A DNA stretch of 64,000 bases. It comes from Enterobacteriaceae bacterium (GTDB lineage Bacteria > Pseudomonadota > Gammaproteobacteria > Enterobacterales > Enterobacteriaceae). The stretch spans positions 1,054,001 to 1,118,000 of the forward strand of contig CABIZV010000001.1 in NCBI GenBank assembly GCA_902363335.1, written 5' to 3'. Under the pieces are notes generated by a model. The model was not told where the DNA came from and ran no database searches. It saw only the letters and a program-made list of their open reading frames with translations. A program made the translations under genes and the position numbers. Positions 1-8,746 of this stretch are shown here, piece by piece. Every line of letters starts with the position of its first letter. The first letter of the stretch is position 1.

Positions 1-20
1 GTCTACCCAACCCACAAACG

Positions 21-47
21 TAAAAAAGGCAGCCATTCGGCTGCCTT
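21..47 (-). terminator. Intrinsic terminator of ptsG
   Basis: A perfect 9-bp stem (AAGGCAGCC/GGCTGCCTT) with a 4-nt loop is followed, on the minus strand, by a run of Ts. It lies about 30 nt past the ptsG stop codon and should end the monocistronic ptsG transcript. Confidence 0.85.
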
Positions 48-77
48 AGTCTCCCCAAACCTATCACATCGAATAAC

Positions 78-1511
78 TTAGTTATTACGAATGTAGTCGT
101 CCATTTCGGTTTTCAGGTTATCGGATTTAGTGCCGAAAATCGCCTGAACGCCGGAACCTGCAACAACCACACCCGCCGCACCGAGTTTCTTCAGCCCTGG
201 CTGATCCACTTTCGCGACATCGGCTACGCTTACGCGCAGACGGGTAATACAAGCATCGAGGTTAGTGATGTTTTCTTTACCACCGAAGGCGGCGACAAGC
301 GCTGGCGCCATTTCGCTGGTTGCGGTGGCTTTCGTATCTTCAGTGGCGTCTTCACGACCCGGAGTTTTCAGATTCAGCGCTTTAATCAGCACGCGGAAAA
401 CAACGTAGTAGACTACCGCATAGCAGATACCGACAATCGGGAACAGCCACAGTTTGCTGCTGTTACCGGACAGTACGATAAAGTCGATCAGACCGTGAGA
501 GAACGAAGTCCCGTCACGCATCCCCAGCAGAATACAGATCGGGAATGCCAGACCTGCCAGAATAGCGTGGATGATGTACAGGATCGGCGCCACGAACATG
601 AAGGAGAATTCGATTGGCTCGGTGATACCGGTCAGGAAAGAGGTCAGCGCAGCGGAGATCATGATGCCGCCGACTTTTGCACGGTTTTCTGGTTTAGCAG
701 AGTGCCAGATAGCGATAGCCGCAGCCGGCAGACCGTACATTTTGAACAGGAAGCCGCCGGACAGTTTGCCCGCAGTTGGGTCGCCTGCCATATAGCGAGG
801 GATATCGCCGTGGAACACCTGACCTGCTGCGTTGGTGTATTCACCAATCTGCATCTGGAAAGGAACGTTCCAGATGTGGTGCAGACCAAACGGCACCAGG
901 CAGCGTTCGATGAAGCCGTAAATACCAAATGCCACGACTGGGTTCTGGTAAGCCGCCCACTGCGAGAAGGTCTGAATAGCAGTACCTACCGGTGGCCAGA
1001 TGAAGGACAGCACGATGCCCATAAAGATCGCGGTCAGACCAGAAATGATCGGCACGAAACGTTTACCGGCAAAGAAGCCCAGATACTCAGGCAGCTTGAT
1101 GCGGTAGAAGCGGTTAAACATGTATGCCGCGATAGCACCCGCAATAATACCGCCTAATACGCCGGTATCCGCCAGGTGTTTAGCCGCGATCTCTTCCGCA
1201 GGCAAATGCAGCACCAGAGGAGCAACCACAGCCATGGTTTTCACCATGATGCCGTAGGCAACAACCGAAGCCAGCGCAGATACACCGTCGTTATTGGTAA
1301 AGCCTAATGCAACACCGATAGCGAAGATAAGTGGCATGTTGGCGAAAACGGAACCGCCCGCTTCTGCCATAACATGAGAAACGACGGCTGGCAGCCAGCT
1401 GAAGTTTGCGGAACCGACGCCCAGCAGGATACCTGCGATAGGCAGCACGGAAACCGGCAGCATCAGCGATTTACCGACCTTTTGCAGGTTAGCAAATGCA
1501 TTCTTAAACAT
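78..1511 (-). CDS. ptsG: PTS glucose-specific enzyme IICB (PtsG)
   Basis: Inner-membrane glucose permease of the phosphotransferase system. It imports glucose and phosphorylates it to glucose-6-phosphate, taking phosphate from EIIA-Glc. The 477-residue length equals the E. coli protein. The N-terminal IIC domain (about residues 1-385) is a multi-span membrane domain with the conserved GITEPIEFSF segment. The C-terminal IIB domain has the phosphorylated cysteine in LDACITRLRV at residue 421. The start is fixed by AGGAGCACTCC just upstream. The gene is followed by its own terminator, and its upstream region carries Mlc, CRP and SgrS signals (separate entries). Unphosphorylated IIB is known to sequester Mlc in E. 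coli, closing an induction loop. Confidence 0.98.
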   Translation of the reverse strand: MFKNAFANLQKVGKSLMLPVSVLPIAGILLGVGSANFSWLPAVVSHVMAEAGGSVFANMPLIFAIGVALGFTNNDGVSALASVVAYGIMVKTMAVVAPLVLHLPAEEIAAKHLADTGVLGGIIAGAIAAYMFNRFYRIKLPEYLGFFAGKRFVPIISGLTAIFMGIVLSFIWPPVGTAIQTFSQWAAYQNPVVAFGIYGFIERCLVPFGLHHIWNVPFQMQIGEYTNAAGQVFHGDIPRYMAGDPTAGKLSGGFLFKMYGLPAAAIAIWHSAKPENRAKVGGIMISAALTSFLTGITEPIEFSFMFVAPILYIIHAILAGLAFPICILLGMRDGTSFSHGLIDFIVLSGNSSKLWLFPIVGICYAVVYYVVFRVLIKALNLKTPGREDATEDTKATATSEMAPALVAAFGGKENITNLDACITRLRVSVADVAKVDQPGLKKLGAAGVVVAGSGVQAIFGTKSDNLKTEMDDYIRNN

Positions 1512-1530
1512 ATTAGGAGTGCTCCTGAGT
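1512..1530 (-). promoter_or_regulatory. ptsG ribosome-binding region / likely SgrS sRNA target
   Basis: On the minus strand the segment reads ACTCAGGAGCACTCC followed by the start codon, nearly identical to the E. coli ptsG translation initiation region. In E. coli the small RNA SgrS pairs with this region under glucose-phosphate stress, blocking translation and triggering RNase E decay. The conservation is seen; pairing here is inferred from the E. coli system. Confidence 0.7.
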
Positions 1531-1610
1531 ATTTGTACTTTTATCTACGTTTTCACGCATTAGTGAGTGGGGAGAGACTCACCAGGGACAGGGCATCTAA
1601 AGCGCCCTTT

Positions 1611-1636
1611 ATTAATTACACAGAGTAAAATAATTC
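1611..1636 (-). promoter_or_regulatory. Mlc operator at the ptsG promoter
   Basis: The minus strand reads TTATTTTACTCTGTGTAATT, matching the E. coli ptsG Mlc operator that overlaps the main promoter. Mlc represses ptsG in the absence of glucose. The sequence just downstream (AAAGGGCGCTTTAGATGCCC) also matches the E. coli 5' leader, supporting the same transcription start. Confidence 0.75.
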
Positions 1637-1648
1637 CCCTGAGTTTTG

Positions 1649-1664
1649 TTTGACCGCTATCACA
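1649..1664 (-). promoter_or_regulatory. CRP-binding site upstream of ptsG
   Basis: The minus strand reads TGTGATAGCGGTCAAA: a perfect TGTGA half-site, 6-bp spacer and a TCAAA half-site. It lies about 15 bp upstream of the Mlc operator, the position of the activating cAMP-CRP site in E. coli ptsG. Confidence 0.7.
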
Positions 1665-1734
1665 TTCCAAACGGATATGGCTTAGAATTTTAATCTTCTT
1701 TACAATAAACTGGCCCGTTTATTGGCAGATTGAC

Positions 1735-1763
1735 GTTCACCGCCACTTTTTACGGCGGTGAAC
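1735..1763. repeat. Perfect 10-bp inverted repeat between ycfH and ptsG
   Basis: GTTCACCGCC and GGCGGTGAAC are separated by 9 nt. It lies 50 nt past the ycfH stop. There is no T-run after it on the minus strand, so it is either a weak terminator or stabiliser for the ycfH transcript, or a protein site upstream of ptsG. Its function is not resolved. Confidence 0.5.
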
Positions 1764-1811
1764 TGTACTCGCTTTGAACATTAATTACGAGCATTAAAAT
1801 AAGTCGCAAAA

Positions 1812-2606
1812 TCAGGCAGATTGTAGGCGGGCAGGATCGATATGGAAGAGGTTCGCAAAGTTGTCCGTCGTCTGTTGCGCCAGCTGTTCTACGCTTACGC
1901 CCTTCAATACGGCCATGTATTCCGCGACATCGCGCACCATCGCCGGTTGGTTCTCCTTGCCACGATGCGGCACCGGTGCCAGATACGGAGAGTCGGTCTC
2001 AACCAGCAGTCTATCCAGTGGAACGTAGCGTGCGGCTTCACGTAACTGCTCCGCATTGCGGAAAGTGACGATCCCGGAGAACGAAATATAGAACCCCATA
2101 TCCAGCAGCTTACCCGCCGTCTCAGTGTCTTCAGTGAAACAGTGTAGTACACCGCCACAATCCATCACGTTTTCTTCACGCAGGATAGCCAGCGTATCGG
2201 CACGCGCATCGCGGGTGTGCACAATCACCGGCTTATTCAGCTCACGGCCAATCTGGATATGCTGGCGAAATGACAGCTGTTGTTGGACTTTGGTTTCCGG
2301 GGTATAGAAGTAATCAAGCCCCGTCTCGCCCATGGCGACAACGCCCTCTTCTGCGGCCATGCGGCGAAGATCTTCGACGTCATACGCCTCATCCTGATTG
2401 AGCGGATGTACGCCACAAGAAAACACCACTTCCGGGCGCTCCCCGACCAGAGAGCGCATCTGACGGTAGCCCGGCAAGGTCGTAGCAACGGCGAGTGCAA
2501 AACGAACGTCCCGTGCGGCGGCTTTCGCCATCACATCGTCAACGTCTTTATGCAGGGATTGGTAATCAAGGCCATCAAGATGGCAGTGCGAGTCGACTAA
2601 AAACAT
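1812..2606 (-). CDS. ycfH: TatD-family metal-dependent hydrolase YcfH
   Basis: Member of the TatD family, metal-dependent (deoxyribo)nuclease-like hydrolases with a TIM-barrel fold. The N-terminal metal motif DSHCHLDG has His7 and His9, and GETGLDYF, VHTRDA and LVETDSPYLAP are the family signatures. The start is set at MFLVDSHC (264 residues, E. coli 265). A longer frame to 2645 would overlap the end of holB, whereas this ATG has AAGAGAG upstream and starts 10 nt after the holB stop. It is the last gene of the tmk-holB-ycfH run. Its physiological substrate is not established. Confidence 0.93.
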   Translation of the reverse strand: MFLVDSHCHLDGLDYQSLHKDVDDVMAKAAARDVRFALAVATTLPGYRQMRSLVGERPEVVFSCGVHPLNQDEAYDVEDLRRMAAEEGVVAMGETGLDYFYTPETKVQQQLSFRQHIQIGRELNKPVIVHTRDARADTLAILREENVMDCGGVLHCFTEDTETAGKLLDMGFYISFSGIVTFRNAEQLREAARYVPLDRLLVETDSPYLAPVPHRGKENQPAMVRDVAEYMAVLKGVSVEQLAQQTTDNFANLFHIDPARLQSA

Positions 2607-2616
2607 AATGTCTCTC

Positions 2617-3621
2617 TTAGAGGTGGGATACTGGCAGTACCGCACCAGGTTGCAAATACTGTTCCCAGCGCAACAGGCGCTCGGTGAGGATAAGTTCGCG
2701 GTTAAGCCCCGTGACGCTTAACAGCTGTTCCCGGCAAACGCAGGCATCAGCGGCAATGGCCTGCAATCGGGAAGCCGATAAACCGTTCGCCAGCTGATTC
2801 ACCAGCTCGGCGTGGTCGACGTTGGTTAAGCGTACGATCCGCTGCTGCTGTTTCATTGCGTCCAGCAGTAGCGTTGACAGCCAGTGTAGTCGCTGGACGA
2901 CGCTATCGTGGTTCAGCGCAGGTAAAAGCGCCAGCCAGTCACCGTTATTCAGACTGATACCCAGCGCCTGACACAGCTTTTCACGCGCGGCCCATGACTC
3001 GGCGGCCAGCAGCTCAAGCGCGGCGGCTGGCGCATGATCGCAAAGCCGTAATGCCGTCAGCAGCGCCTCCCGGGGCGCAGTCATCTCACGTTCAAGCCAC
3101 GCCAGCGCATATTGCTCGCTCGGCGGGGCCAGATGATAGAGTCGGCAGCGGCTACGCATCGTCGCCAGCAAACGCGCGGGTTCTTCACAGGCGAGAAAGA
3201 ACCAGGTATTTTTCGGCGGTTCTTCCAGCGTTTTTAACAACGCATTCGCCGCGGCTTCGGTCAGCAGGGTCGCATCGGCGATCCACACCACTTTCGCCCC
3301 ACCAAGGCGGGCGTGTTCGTAGAGTTTTTCACTCATCCCGCGCACCGCATCAATACCCAGCGTACTTTTGCCTTTCTCAGGCTGTAAAACGTAATAATCA
3401 GGATGCGTTCCGGCCTGCATCAGCTGACAGCTATGGCACTGGCCGCAGCTCTTGTGACCATCCGGCTGGTGACACATCAGAAAACGGGTAATGGCATAGG
3501 CCAGCGAATCGGCTCCCATGCCCGCACGCGCTTGAATCAACAACGCATGGTGACCCCTTCCCGCTTGATAGCTTGACACAAGCTGTTCAAACGGCGGGCG
3601 TAACCACGGATACCATTTCAT
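2617..3621 (-). CDS. holB: DNA polymerase III subunit delta prime (HolB)
   Basis: Stator subunit of the sliding-clamp loader, which loads the beta clamp onto primed DNA with the DnaX and HolA subunits. The length of 334 residues equals E. coli HolB. The zinc-binding cysteines are at 50, 59, 62 and 65 (LMCHQPDGHKSCGQCHSC). The SRC motif (SRCRLYHL) is conserved, and the degenerate P-loop region (ARAGMGADS) fits a subunit that does not hydrolyse ATP. Its ATG overlaps the tmk stop by 4 nt, indicating translational coupling. Confidence 0.97.
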   Translation of the reverse strand: MKWYPWLRPPFEQLVSSYQAGRGHHALLIQARAGMGADSLAYAITRFLMCHQPDGHKSCGQCHSCQLMQAGTHPDYYVLQPEKGKSTLGIDAVRGMSEKLYEHARLGGAKVVWIADATLLTEAAANALLKTLEEPPKNTWFFLACEEPARLLATMRSRCRLYHLAPPSEQYALAWLEREMTAPREALLTALRLCDHAPAAALELLAAESWAAREKLCQALGISLNNGDWLALLPALNHDSVVQRLHWLSTLLLDAMKQQQRIVRLTNVDHAELVNQLANGLSASRLQAIAADACVCREQLLSVTGLNRELILTERLLRWEQYLQPGAVLPVSHL

Positions 3622-4259
3622 GCCTGCTGCTCCGCAACCCAGGTAGTGACGGTGGCACGGATGTCACTCATAACCTTCTCAAGCGGCTGTGTCGCGTCGA
3701 TGGTGCGAATGCTGGCATCGGCCGCGGCCAGTTCCAGATAACGCGCGCGGGTACGGTTGAAGAAGTTCAGCGACTCCTGCTCGATACGGTCAAGATCGCC
3801 ACGCGCACGCGCGCGCTTCAGGCCCACTTCCGGGGTCACGTCGAGATAAATGGTCAGATCGGGACGGAAGTCGCCCAGTACCGCATCGCGCAGCGTTGCC
3901 AGCATATGGCGGTCGATACCGCGTCCGCCGCCCTGATAGGCCTGCGTCGAGAGATCGTGGCGGTCGCCTATCACCCACTGACCTTGCGCCAGCGCCGGTT
4001 TAATCACCGAATCCACAAGTTGCACACGGGCGGCGTAAAACATCAGCACTTCCGCTTTATCGGTAATCACTTCATCGCCAACCGATTTGATGTCCAGCAC
4101 CAGGCTGCGCAGCTTTTCTGCCAGCACGGTGCCGCCGGGTTCGCGGGTAAACAGCAGGTCGTTGATACCGAGGTCTCGCAGCGTTTCAACGATCACGTCC
4201 CGCGCGGTGGTTTTACCCGCCCCTTCCAGTCCTTCAATGACGATGTAATTACTGCGCAT
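3618..4259 (-). CDS. tmk: Thymidylate kinase (Tmk)
   Basis: Phosphorylates dTMP to dTDP, the essential step towards dTTP. The protein has 213 residues with the P-loop at 10-18 (GLEGAGKTT), the FTREPGGT motif that binds dTMP, and the LID-region arginines (RARARGDLDRIE). It overlaps mltG upstream by 11 nt and holB downstream by 4 nt, so the three are probably co-transcribed and translationally coupled. Confidence 0.97.
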   Translation of the reverse strand: MRSNYIVIEGLEGAGKTTARDVIVETLRDLGINDLLFTREPGGTVLAEKLRSLVLDIKSVGDEVITDKAEVLMFYAARVQLVDSVIKPALAQGQWVIGDRHDLSTQAYQGGGRGIDRHMLATLRDAVLGDFRPDLTIYLDVTPEVGLKRARARGDLDRIEQESLNFFNRTRARYLELAAADASIRTIDATQPLEKVMSDIRATVTTWVAEQQA

Positions 4260-5271
4260 TTTTATCCTTTAGCACTTTCAGGTAATCCTGCACCGACCGG
4301 TTATGGCTTGCAAGATTGGTATTAAACGTATGTCCGCCTTTACCGTCGGCAACAAAATAGAGATACGGCGTTTTCGCCGGATGCGCGGCGGCCTTCAGTG
4401 AAGCTTCGCCCGGGTTGGCAATCGCCCCCGGCGGCATACCGGCAATAGTGTAGGTATTATACGCGGTTGGCGTCTCAAGATCCTTACGCGAGAGCTTGCC
4501 ATCGTAGTTTTCACCCATGCCGTAGATCACGGTCGGGTCAGTTTGCAGCCGCATCCCGATACGCAGGCGGTTGATAAAGACCGATGCCACGCGATCGCGT
4601 TCTTCCGCCACCGCGGTCTCTTTTTCAATGATAGAGGCCATGGTGACAAACTGGTTTTTGTCTTTATAAGGGAGATTTTCAGCACGACCTTCCCAGGCTT
4701 TGTCCACTTCCGCCACCATCTTCTGGTGTGAACGCTTAAGAATAGCGATATCGGTGGTGTTCGCGGTGTACATCCAGGTATCCGGCCAGAACCAACCCTC
4801 AACCCATTCCGGGTTTTCCAATGCCAGAGCTTTGGCAACGGTCGCGTAGCGATCGTCGCTCAGAGTATGTTTGATGTAGGGGGCATCGCGAAGCTGTCTC
4901 AGGTAGTCAGAAAGACGCATTCCTTCAACAAAACGCAGCGGGAACTGCGCCTCTTTACCGCTGGCAATGAGCTTTAGCATATCGCGGACCGTCATTTGTG
5001 GCGTCAGCAGATAAGTCCCGGCTTTAAAGTGCGACAGTTCAGGCTCCAGGCGCAGTAACCACTGGAAAACCCGCGGACGGTTAAGCACCTTTTCAGTATA
5101 TAGCTGCCCGCCCAACGCCAGACGCCCGGTACCGGGCTTAAGGGTAAAGACGGTATCCTCTTTAATCAGCAACTTACTGTCCGCCAATTGACGCACCTTC
5201 CACATGCCCACGCCGGCCGCAATACCGAGGACAACCAATATCAATAACGTTATGCGTAACAGTTTCTTCAT
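4249..5271 (-). CDS. mltG: Endolytic murein transglycosylase MltG
   Basis: Inner-membrane lytic transglycosylase that cleaves nascent peptidoglycan strands and limits glycan length (formerly YceG). An N-terminal transmembrane helix (about 5-25) is followed by a periplasmic LysM-like region and the YceG catalytic domain. The catalytic glutamate is E218 in ASIIEKETA. The start is placed at MKKLLRI (340 residues, as in E. coli); an in-frame ATG 18 nt upstream lies inside pabC. The chosen ATG begins 1 nt after the pabC stop codon, the usual arrangement for coupled genes. Confidence 0.95.
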   Translation of the reverse strand: MKKLLRITLLILVVLGIAAGVGMWKVRQLADSKLLIKEDTVFTLKPGTGRLALGGQLYTEKVLNRPRVFQWLLRLEPELSHFKAGTYLLTPQMTVRDMLKLIASGKEAQFPLRFVEGMRLSDYLRQLRDAPYIKHTLSDDRYATVAKALALENPEWVEGWFWPDTWMYTANTTDIAILKRSHQKMVAEVDKAWEGRAENLPYKDKNQFVTMASIIEKETAVAEERDRVASVFINRLRIGMRLQTDPTVIYGMGENYDGKLSRKDLETPTAYNTYTIAGMPPGAIANPGEASLKAAAHPAKTPYLYFVADGKGGHTFNTNLASHNRSVQDYLKVLKDKNAQ

Positions 5272-5272
5272 G

Positions 5273-6082
5273 CTAATCAGATGACTCACAAAGTGGGGCT
5301 AAAAATTGGTAAAGTTCACGGGCCGACCACTGCTGGTCCCCAAAGCGCTGTACGGGGATAACCGGCATCAGCGCGTTACACATCAGGACTTCATCCGCCT
5401 GCGCCAGCGCGGACAGCGGCGCCATGACTTCGACAACGCGATACGGCGAGTGTGCCAATTGCGCCATAATAAACTGCCGCATCACGCCGTTCACACCTGC
5501 ATGGTCGAGGCGCGGCGTATAGACATCCTGCCCGCAGCGCCAGAACAAATTAGCCGCACAGCATTCCGTAAGCCACCCATCGCTGTCAAGGACAAGGGCC
5601 TCATCGGCGTCCATCTGCTCAAGATGAGAACGAATCAGCACCTGCTCAAGGCGATTGAGGTGTTTGAGCCCAGCAAGATAGGGGTTACGGCCTAAAGGCA
5701 CAGGACTTAGCGTAAGTATTGCTCCGCTCGCTTTCCAGCGCGCATAGTGGCTGGGTGCTTCCGAGGTTGAGATAATACGCGTAGGCTGCACGCATCCACT
5801 ACCGCTATACCCTCGCCCACCCTGCCCGCGACTGATGATCGTTTTAAGTACCCCTTCACGTTGGCGAGCAGCCATCACAGACATCTCCTGCTCCAGAATG
5901 GACCAATCGCTAAAGGGAATAGCTAGCCGCTCGCACGCCTGCTGCAATCGTCCGATATGGGCGGTCATCTGCTTTACCTGACCACCCACGATGCGTGCGG
6001 TAGTGAAACTCCCGTCTCCAAACTGTGTGGCGCGGTCGCTCACGGCAAGGGTGTTTTGTTCGCTGCCATTAATTAAAAACAT
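5273..6082 (-). CDS. pabC: Aminodeoxychorismate lyase (PabC)
   Basis: PLP-dependent fold-type IV enzyme that converts 4-amino-4-deoxychorismate to p-aminobenzoate and pyruvate in folate synthesis. It has 269 residues, the usual length. The conserved PLP lysine is K140 in AGLKHLNRLEQ, and TECCAANLFW and GVNGVMRQ are typical of the family. It heads the pabC-mltG-tmk-holB-ycfH run and is separated from fabF upstream by a terminator, as in E. coli. Confidence 0.95.
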   Translation of the reverse strand: MFLINGSEQNTLAVSDRATQFGDGSFTTARIVGGQVKQMTAHIGRLQQACERLAIPFSDWSILEQEMSVMAARQREGVLKTIISRGQGGRGYSGSGCVQPTRIISTSEAPSHYARWKASGAILTLSPVPLGRNPYLAGLKHLNRLEQVLIRSHLEQMDADEALVLDSDGWLTECCAANLFWRCGQDVYTPRLDHAGVNGVMRQFIMAQLAHSPYRVVEVMAPLSALAQADEVLMCNALMPVIPVQRFGDQQWSARELYQFLAPLCESSD

Positions 6083-6150
6083 CGCGGCTCCTTCACAAGG
6101 GGCATTAGTTTCGCAGGATGATGGGAACTGAACAAGGGGAGAAAAGTGAA

Positions 6151-6178
6151 TAAAAAAAGGCCCGCCAGGCGGGCCTTC
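6151..6178 (-). terminator. Intrinsic terminator after fabF
   Basis: On the minus strand a GC-rich stem (AAGGCCCG/CGGGCCTT) is followed by seven Ts. It lies between fabF and pabC and separates the fatty-acid cluster from the pabC operon, unless read-through occurs. Confidence 0.85.
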
Positions 6179-6223
6179 ATCAATGCGTTATCTGACAGCG
6201 CAAGCGCTATCAAATAATCAGGC

Positions 6224-7465
6224 TCAGACCTTTTTAAAGATCAGTGAACCGTTAGTCCCGCCGAAGCCGAAGGAGTTACACAGCGTGTACTCCATGCCGC
6301 TAACCTGACGCGCCTCATGAGGCACGAAGTCCAGGTCACAACCTTCATCTGGGTTATCCAGGTTGATGGTTGGCGGAACGGCCTGATCGCGCAGTGCCAG
6401 GATAGAGTAGATAGATTCTACTGCACCCGCAGCACCCAGCAGGTGGCCAGTCATTGACTTAGTGGAGCTGACCATCACACGGCTTGCAGCGTCGCCGAAG
6501 ACAGACTTCACGGCCTGTGCTTCTGCTTTATCGCCTGCTGGCGTAGAGGTACCGTGAGCATTCACGTAGCCAATCTGGCCCACATCAATACCCGCGTCAC
6601 GAATGGCGTTAACCATCGCCAGCGCTGCACCTGCACCGTTTTCCGGTGGTGAAGTCATATGATATGCATCGCTACTCATACCGAAGCCCACGACTTCAGC
6701 ATAAATTTTTGCGCCACGTTTTTTAGCGTGTTCGTACTCTTCGAGTACAACCATGCCCGCGCCGTCACCCAGCACAAAGCCATCACGATCTTTATCCCAC
6801 GGACGGCTCGCCGCCTGCGGGTTATCGTTGCGTGTAGACAGTGCGCGTGCCGCGCCAAAGCCACCGACACCCAGCGGGGTGCTGGCTTTTTCTGCGCCAC
6901 CGGCAACCATCGCATCCGCATCGCCATAGGCGATCATACGCGCGGCCTGACCGATGTTATGCACACCAGAGGTACAGGCGGTCGCGATGGAGATGCTCGG
7001 GCCACGTAAACCAAACATAATGGTCAGATGACCGGCCACCATGTTAACAATCGTCGACGGAACAAAGAACGGGCTAATCTTACGCGGGCCACCATTGACC
7101 AGTGAGGCATGGTTTTCTTCGATAAGACCCAGACCGCCAATACCGGAGCCGATAGCGGCGCCAATACGATGAGCGTTCTCTTCCGTAATTTCGAGGCCAG
7201 AATCCTGCATGGCCTGAGCGCCAGCGACAATTCCATATTGAATGAAGGCATCCATCTTGCGCTGTTCTTTGCGCGAGATAATGTCATCACAGTTAAAATC
7301 CTTTACTAAGCCAGCAAATTTCGTTGCATAGGCGCTAGTATCGAAATGGTCGATCAGGCTGATGCCACTCTGACCGGCAAGGAGAGCTTTCCAGGTAGAC
7401 TCTACGGTATTGCCGACAGGAGACAACATGCCCAGTCCGGTCACAACTACACGACGCTTAGACAC
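6224..7465 (-). CDS. fabF: 3-oxoacyl-ACP synthase II (FabF)
   Basis: Condensing enzyme of type II fatty-acid synthesis (KAS II), which elongates acyl-ACP with malonyl-ACP and controls the temperature-dependent cis-vaccenate supply. The length of 413 residues equals E. coli. The nucleophile is C164 in ATACTSGVHN, and the two catalytic histidines lie in NAHGTSTPAGD and TKSMTGHLLGAAG. A good ribosome-binding site (GGAGGAC) precedes the ATG. It lies downstream of acpP on the same strand with a leaky-looking hairpin between them. Confidence 0.98.
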   Translation of the reverse strand: MSKRRVVVTGLGMLSPVGNTVESTWKALLAGQSGISLIDHFDTSAYATKFAGLVKDFNCDDIISRKEQRKMDAFIQYGIVAGAQAMQDSGLEITEENAHRIGAAIGSGIGGLGLIEENHASLVNGGPRKISPFFVPSTIVNMVAGHLTIMFGLRGPSISIATACTSGVHNIGQAARMIAYGDADAMVAGGAEKASTPLGVGGFGAARALSTRNDNPQAASRPWDKDRDGFVLGDGAGMVVLEEYEHAKKRGAKIYAEVVGFGMSSDAYHMTSPPENGAGAALAMVNAIRDAGIDVGQIGYVNAHGTSTPAGDKAEAQAVKSVFGDAASRVMVSSTKSMTGHLLGAAGAVESIYSILALRDQAVPPTINLDNPDEGCDLDFVPHEARQVSGMEYTLCNSFGFGGTNGSLIFKKV

Positions 7466-7519
7466 GTTTGTCCTCCAGGGAGGGATTAAAATAGATGCTT
7501 GTGGGACAAAAAGATAAAA

Positions 7520-7545
7520 CTCAGGCGGTCGAATGACCGCCTGGA
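7520..7545 (-). terminator. Attenuator-like terminator between acpP and fabF
   Basis: On the minus strand a 9-bp stem (CAGGCGGTC/GACCGCCTG) with a 4-nt loop is followed by AGTTTTATCTTTTTG, a discontinuous T-tract. Its place just after acpP suggests partial termination, giving far more acpP than fabF transcript. Confidence 0.6.
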
Positions 7546-7554
7546 GATGTTCAC

Positions 7555-7791
7555 TTACGCCTGGTGACCGTTGATGTAATCAATGGCAGCCTGAACGGTG
7601 GTGATTTTCTCAGCTTCTTCGTCCGGAATCTCAGTATCAAACTCTTCTTCCAGAGCCATTACCAGCTCAACGGTGTCAAGAGAATCTGCGCCCAGGTCTT
7701 CAACGAAGGAAGCATTGTTGGTCACTTCTTCCTGCTTAACGCCCAGCTGTTCGCCGATGATTTTCTTAACGCGTTCTTCGATAGTGCTCAT
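7555..7791 (-). CDS. acpP: Acyl carrier protein (AcpP)
   Basis: Small acidic carrier that holds growing acyl chains through a 4'-phosphopantetheine arm during fatty-acid, lipid A and phospholipid synthesis. It has 78 residues and starts at [10 protein letters not shown]; the open frame runs 50 codons further upstream, but that extension is not ACP-like. The modified serine is S37 (Ser36 of the mature protein) in the invariant [10 protein letters not shown]. About 209 nt separate it from fabG, enough for its own strong promoter. Confidence 0.98.
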
Positions 7792-8000
7792 ACTCTTAAA
7801 TTTCCTATCAAAACTCGCTTTCGCGATGGTTTTCGTAGTGTATAAAATGTTGAAAAATTTGCAACTAAATCCCGGCAGGTCATACCACGATTTTGCGCTA
7901 TTTTGCGGGTGTTTGCCCTCATAACGCAAATGATTTTGCACTAATCATACTCAGACATACGTAGATTGCCCGTTGTCTGAGCACTTTGTGCAAAACACGG

Positions 8001-8735
8001 TCAGACCATATACATCCCGCCGTTAACGTGCAACGTTTCACCCGTGATGTAACTTGCTTCGTCGGAAGCCAAAAATGCAACCGCACTGGCGATTTCATTT
8101 GGAGAGCCGAGGCGCCCCGCAGGAACTGCCGCCAAAGTACCCGCACGCTGCTCATCAGTCAGCGCACGCGTCATGTCCGTTTCAATAAAACCCGGAGCAA
8201 CTACGTTTACAGTAATACCGCGTGACGCAATTTCACGCGCCAGCGATTTACTGAAGCCGATCAGACCCGCTTTCGCCGCAGCGTAGTTAGCCTGACCCGC
8301 ATTTCCCATGGTACCAACCACAGAACCAACAGTGATAATACGTCCATGACGCTTTTTCATCATAGCGCGCATTACCGCTTTTGACAGACGGAAAACAGAT
8401 GAAAGGTTGGTTTCGAGGATATCGTTCCACTCTTCATCTTTCATGCGCATTAACAGGTTATCACGAGTAATCCCAGCATTATTGACCAGAATGTCGACTT
8501 CACCAAATTCCGCACGAATTTTTTCCAGAACAGATTCAATAGATGCCGGGTCAGTCACATTCAACATCAGACCTTTACCCTTCGCACCCAGATAATCGCT
8601 AATAGCCTGCGCGCCATTTTCACTGGTCGCGGTGCCAATAACCGTCGCGCCGCGCGCGGCGAGTGTTTCAGCGATTGCGCGGCCAATACCGCGACTTGCA
8701 CCCGTTACCAGTGCAATTTTACCTTCAAAGCTCAT
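8001..8735 (-). CDS. fabG: 3-oxoacyl-ACP reductase (FabG)
   Basis: NADPH-dependent short-chain dehydrogenase that performs the first reduction of each fatty-acid elongation cycle. It has 244 residues with the cofactor loop TGASRGIGRA at 11-20 and the catalytic S138, Y151 and K155 (GQANYAAAKAG). It follows fabD by 11 nt in the fabHDG run. Confidence 0.98.
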   Translation of the reverse strand: MSFEGKIALVTGASRGIGRAIAETLAARGATVIGTATSENGAQAISDYLGAKGKGLMLNVTDPASIESVLEKIRAEFGEVDILVNNAGITRDNLLMRMKDEEWNDILETNLSSVFRLSKAVMRAMMKKRHGRIITVGSVVGTMGNAGQANYAAAKAGLIGFSKSLAREIASRGITVNVVAPGFIETDMTRALTDEQRAGTLAAVPAGRLGSPNEIASAVAFLASDEASYITGETLHVNGGMYMV

Positions 8736-8746
8736 GCTATCCTCTT

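Noticed and set aside
3573..4325. 250-codon plus-strand frame opposite tmk
   Set aside because: Lies entirely over conserved tmk and adjacent genes on the other strand; GC-rich codon shadow.
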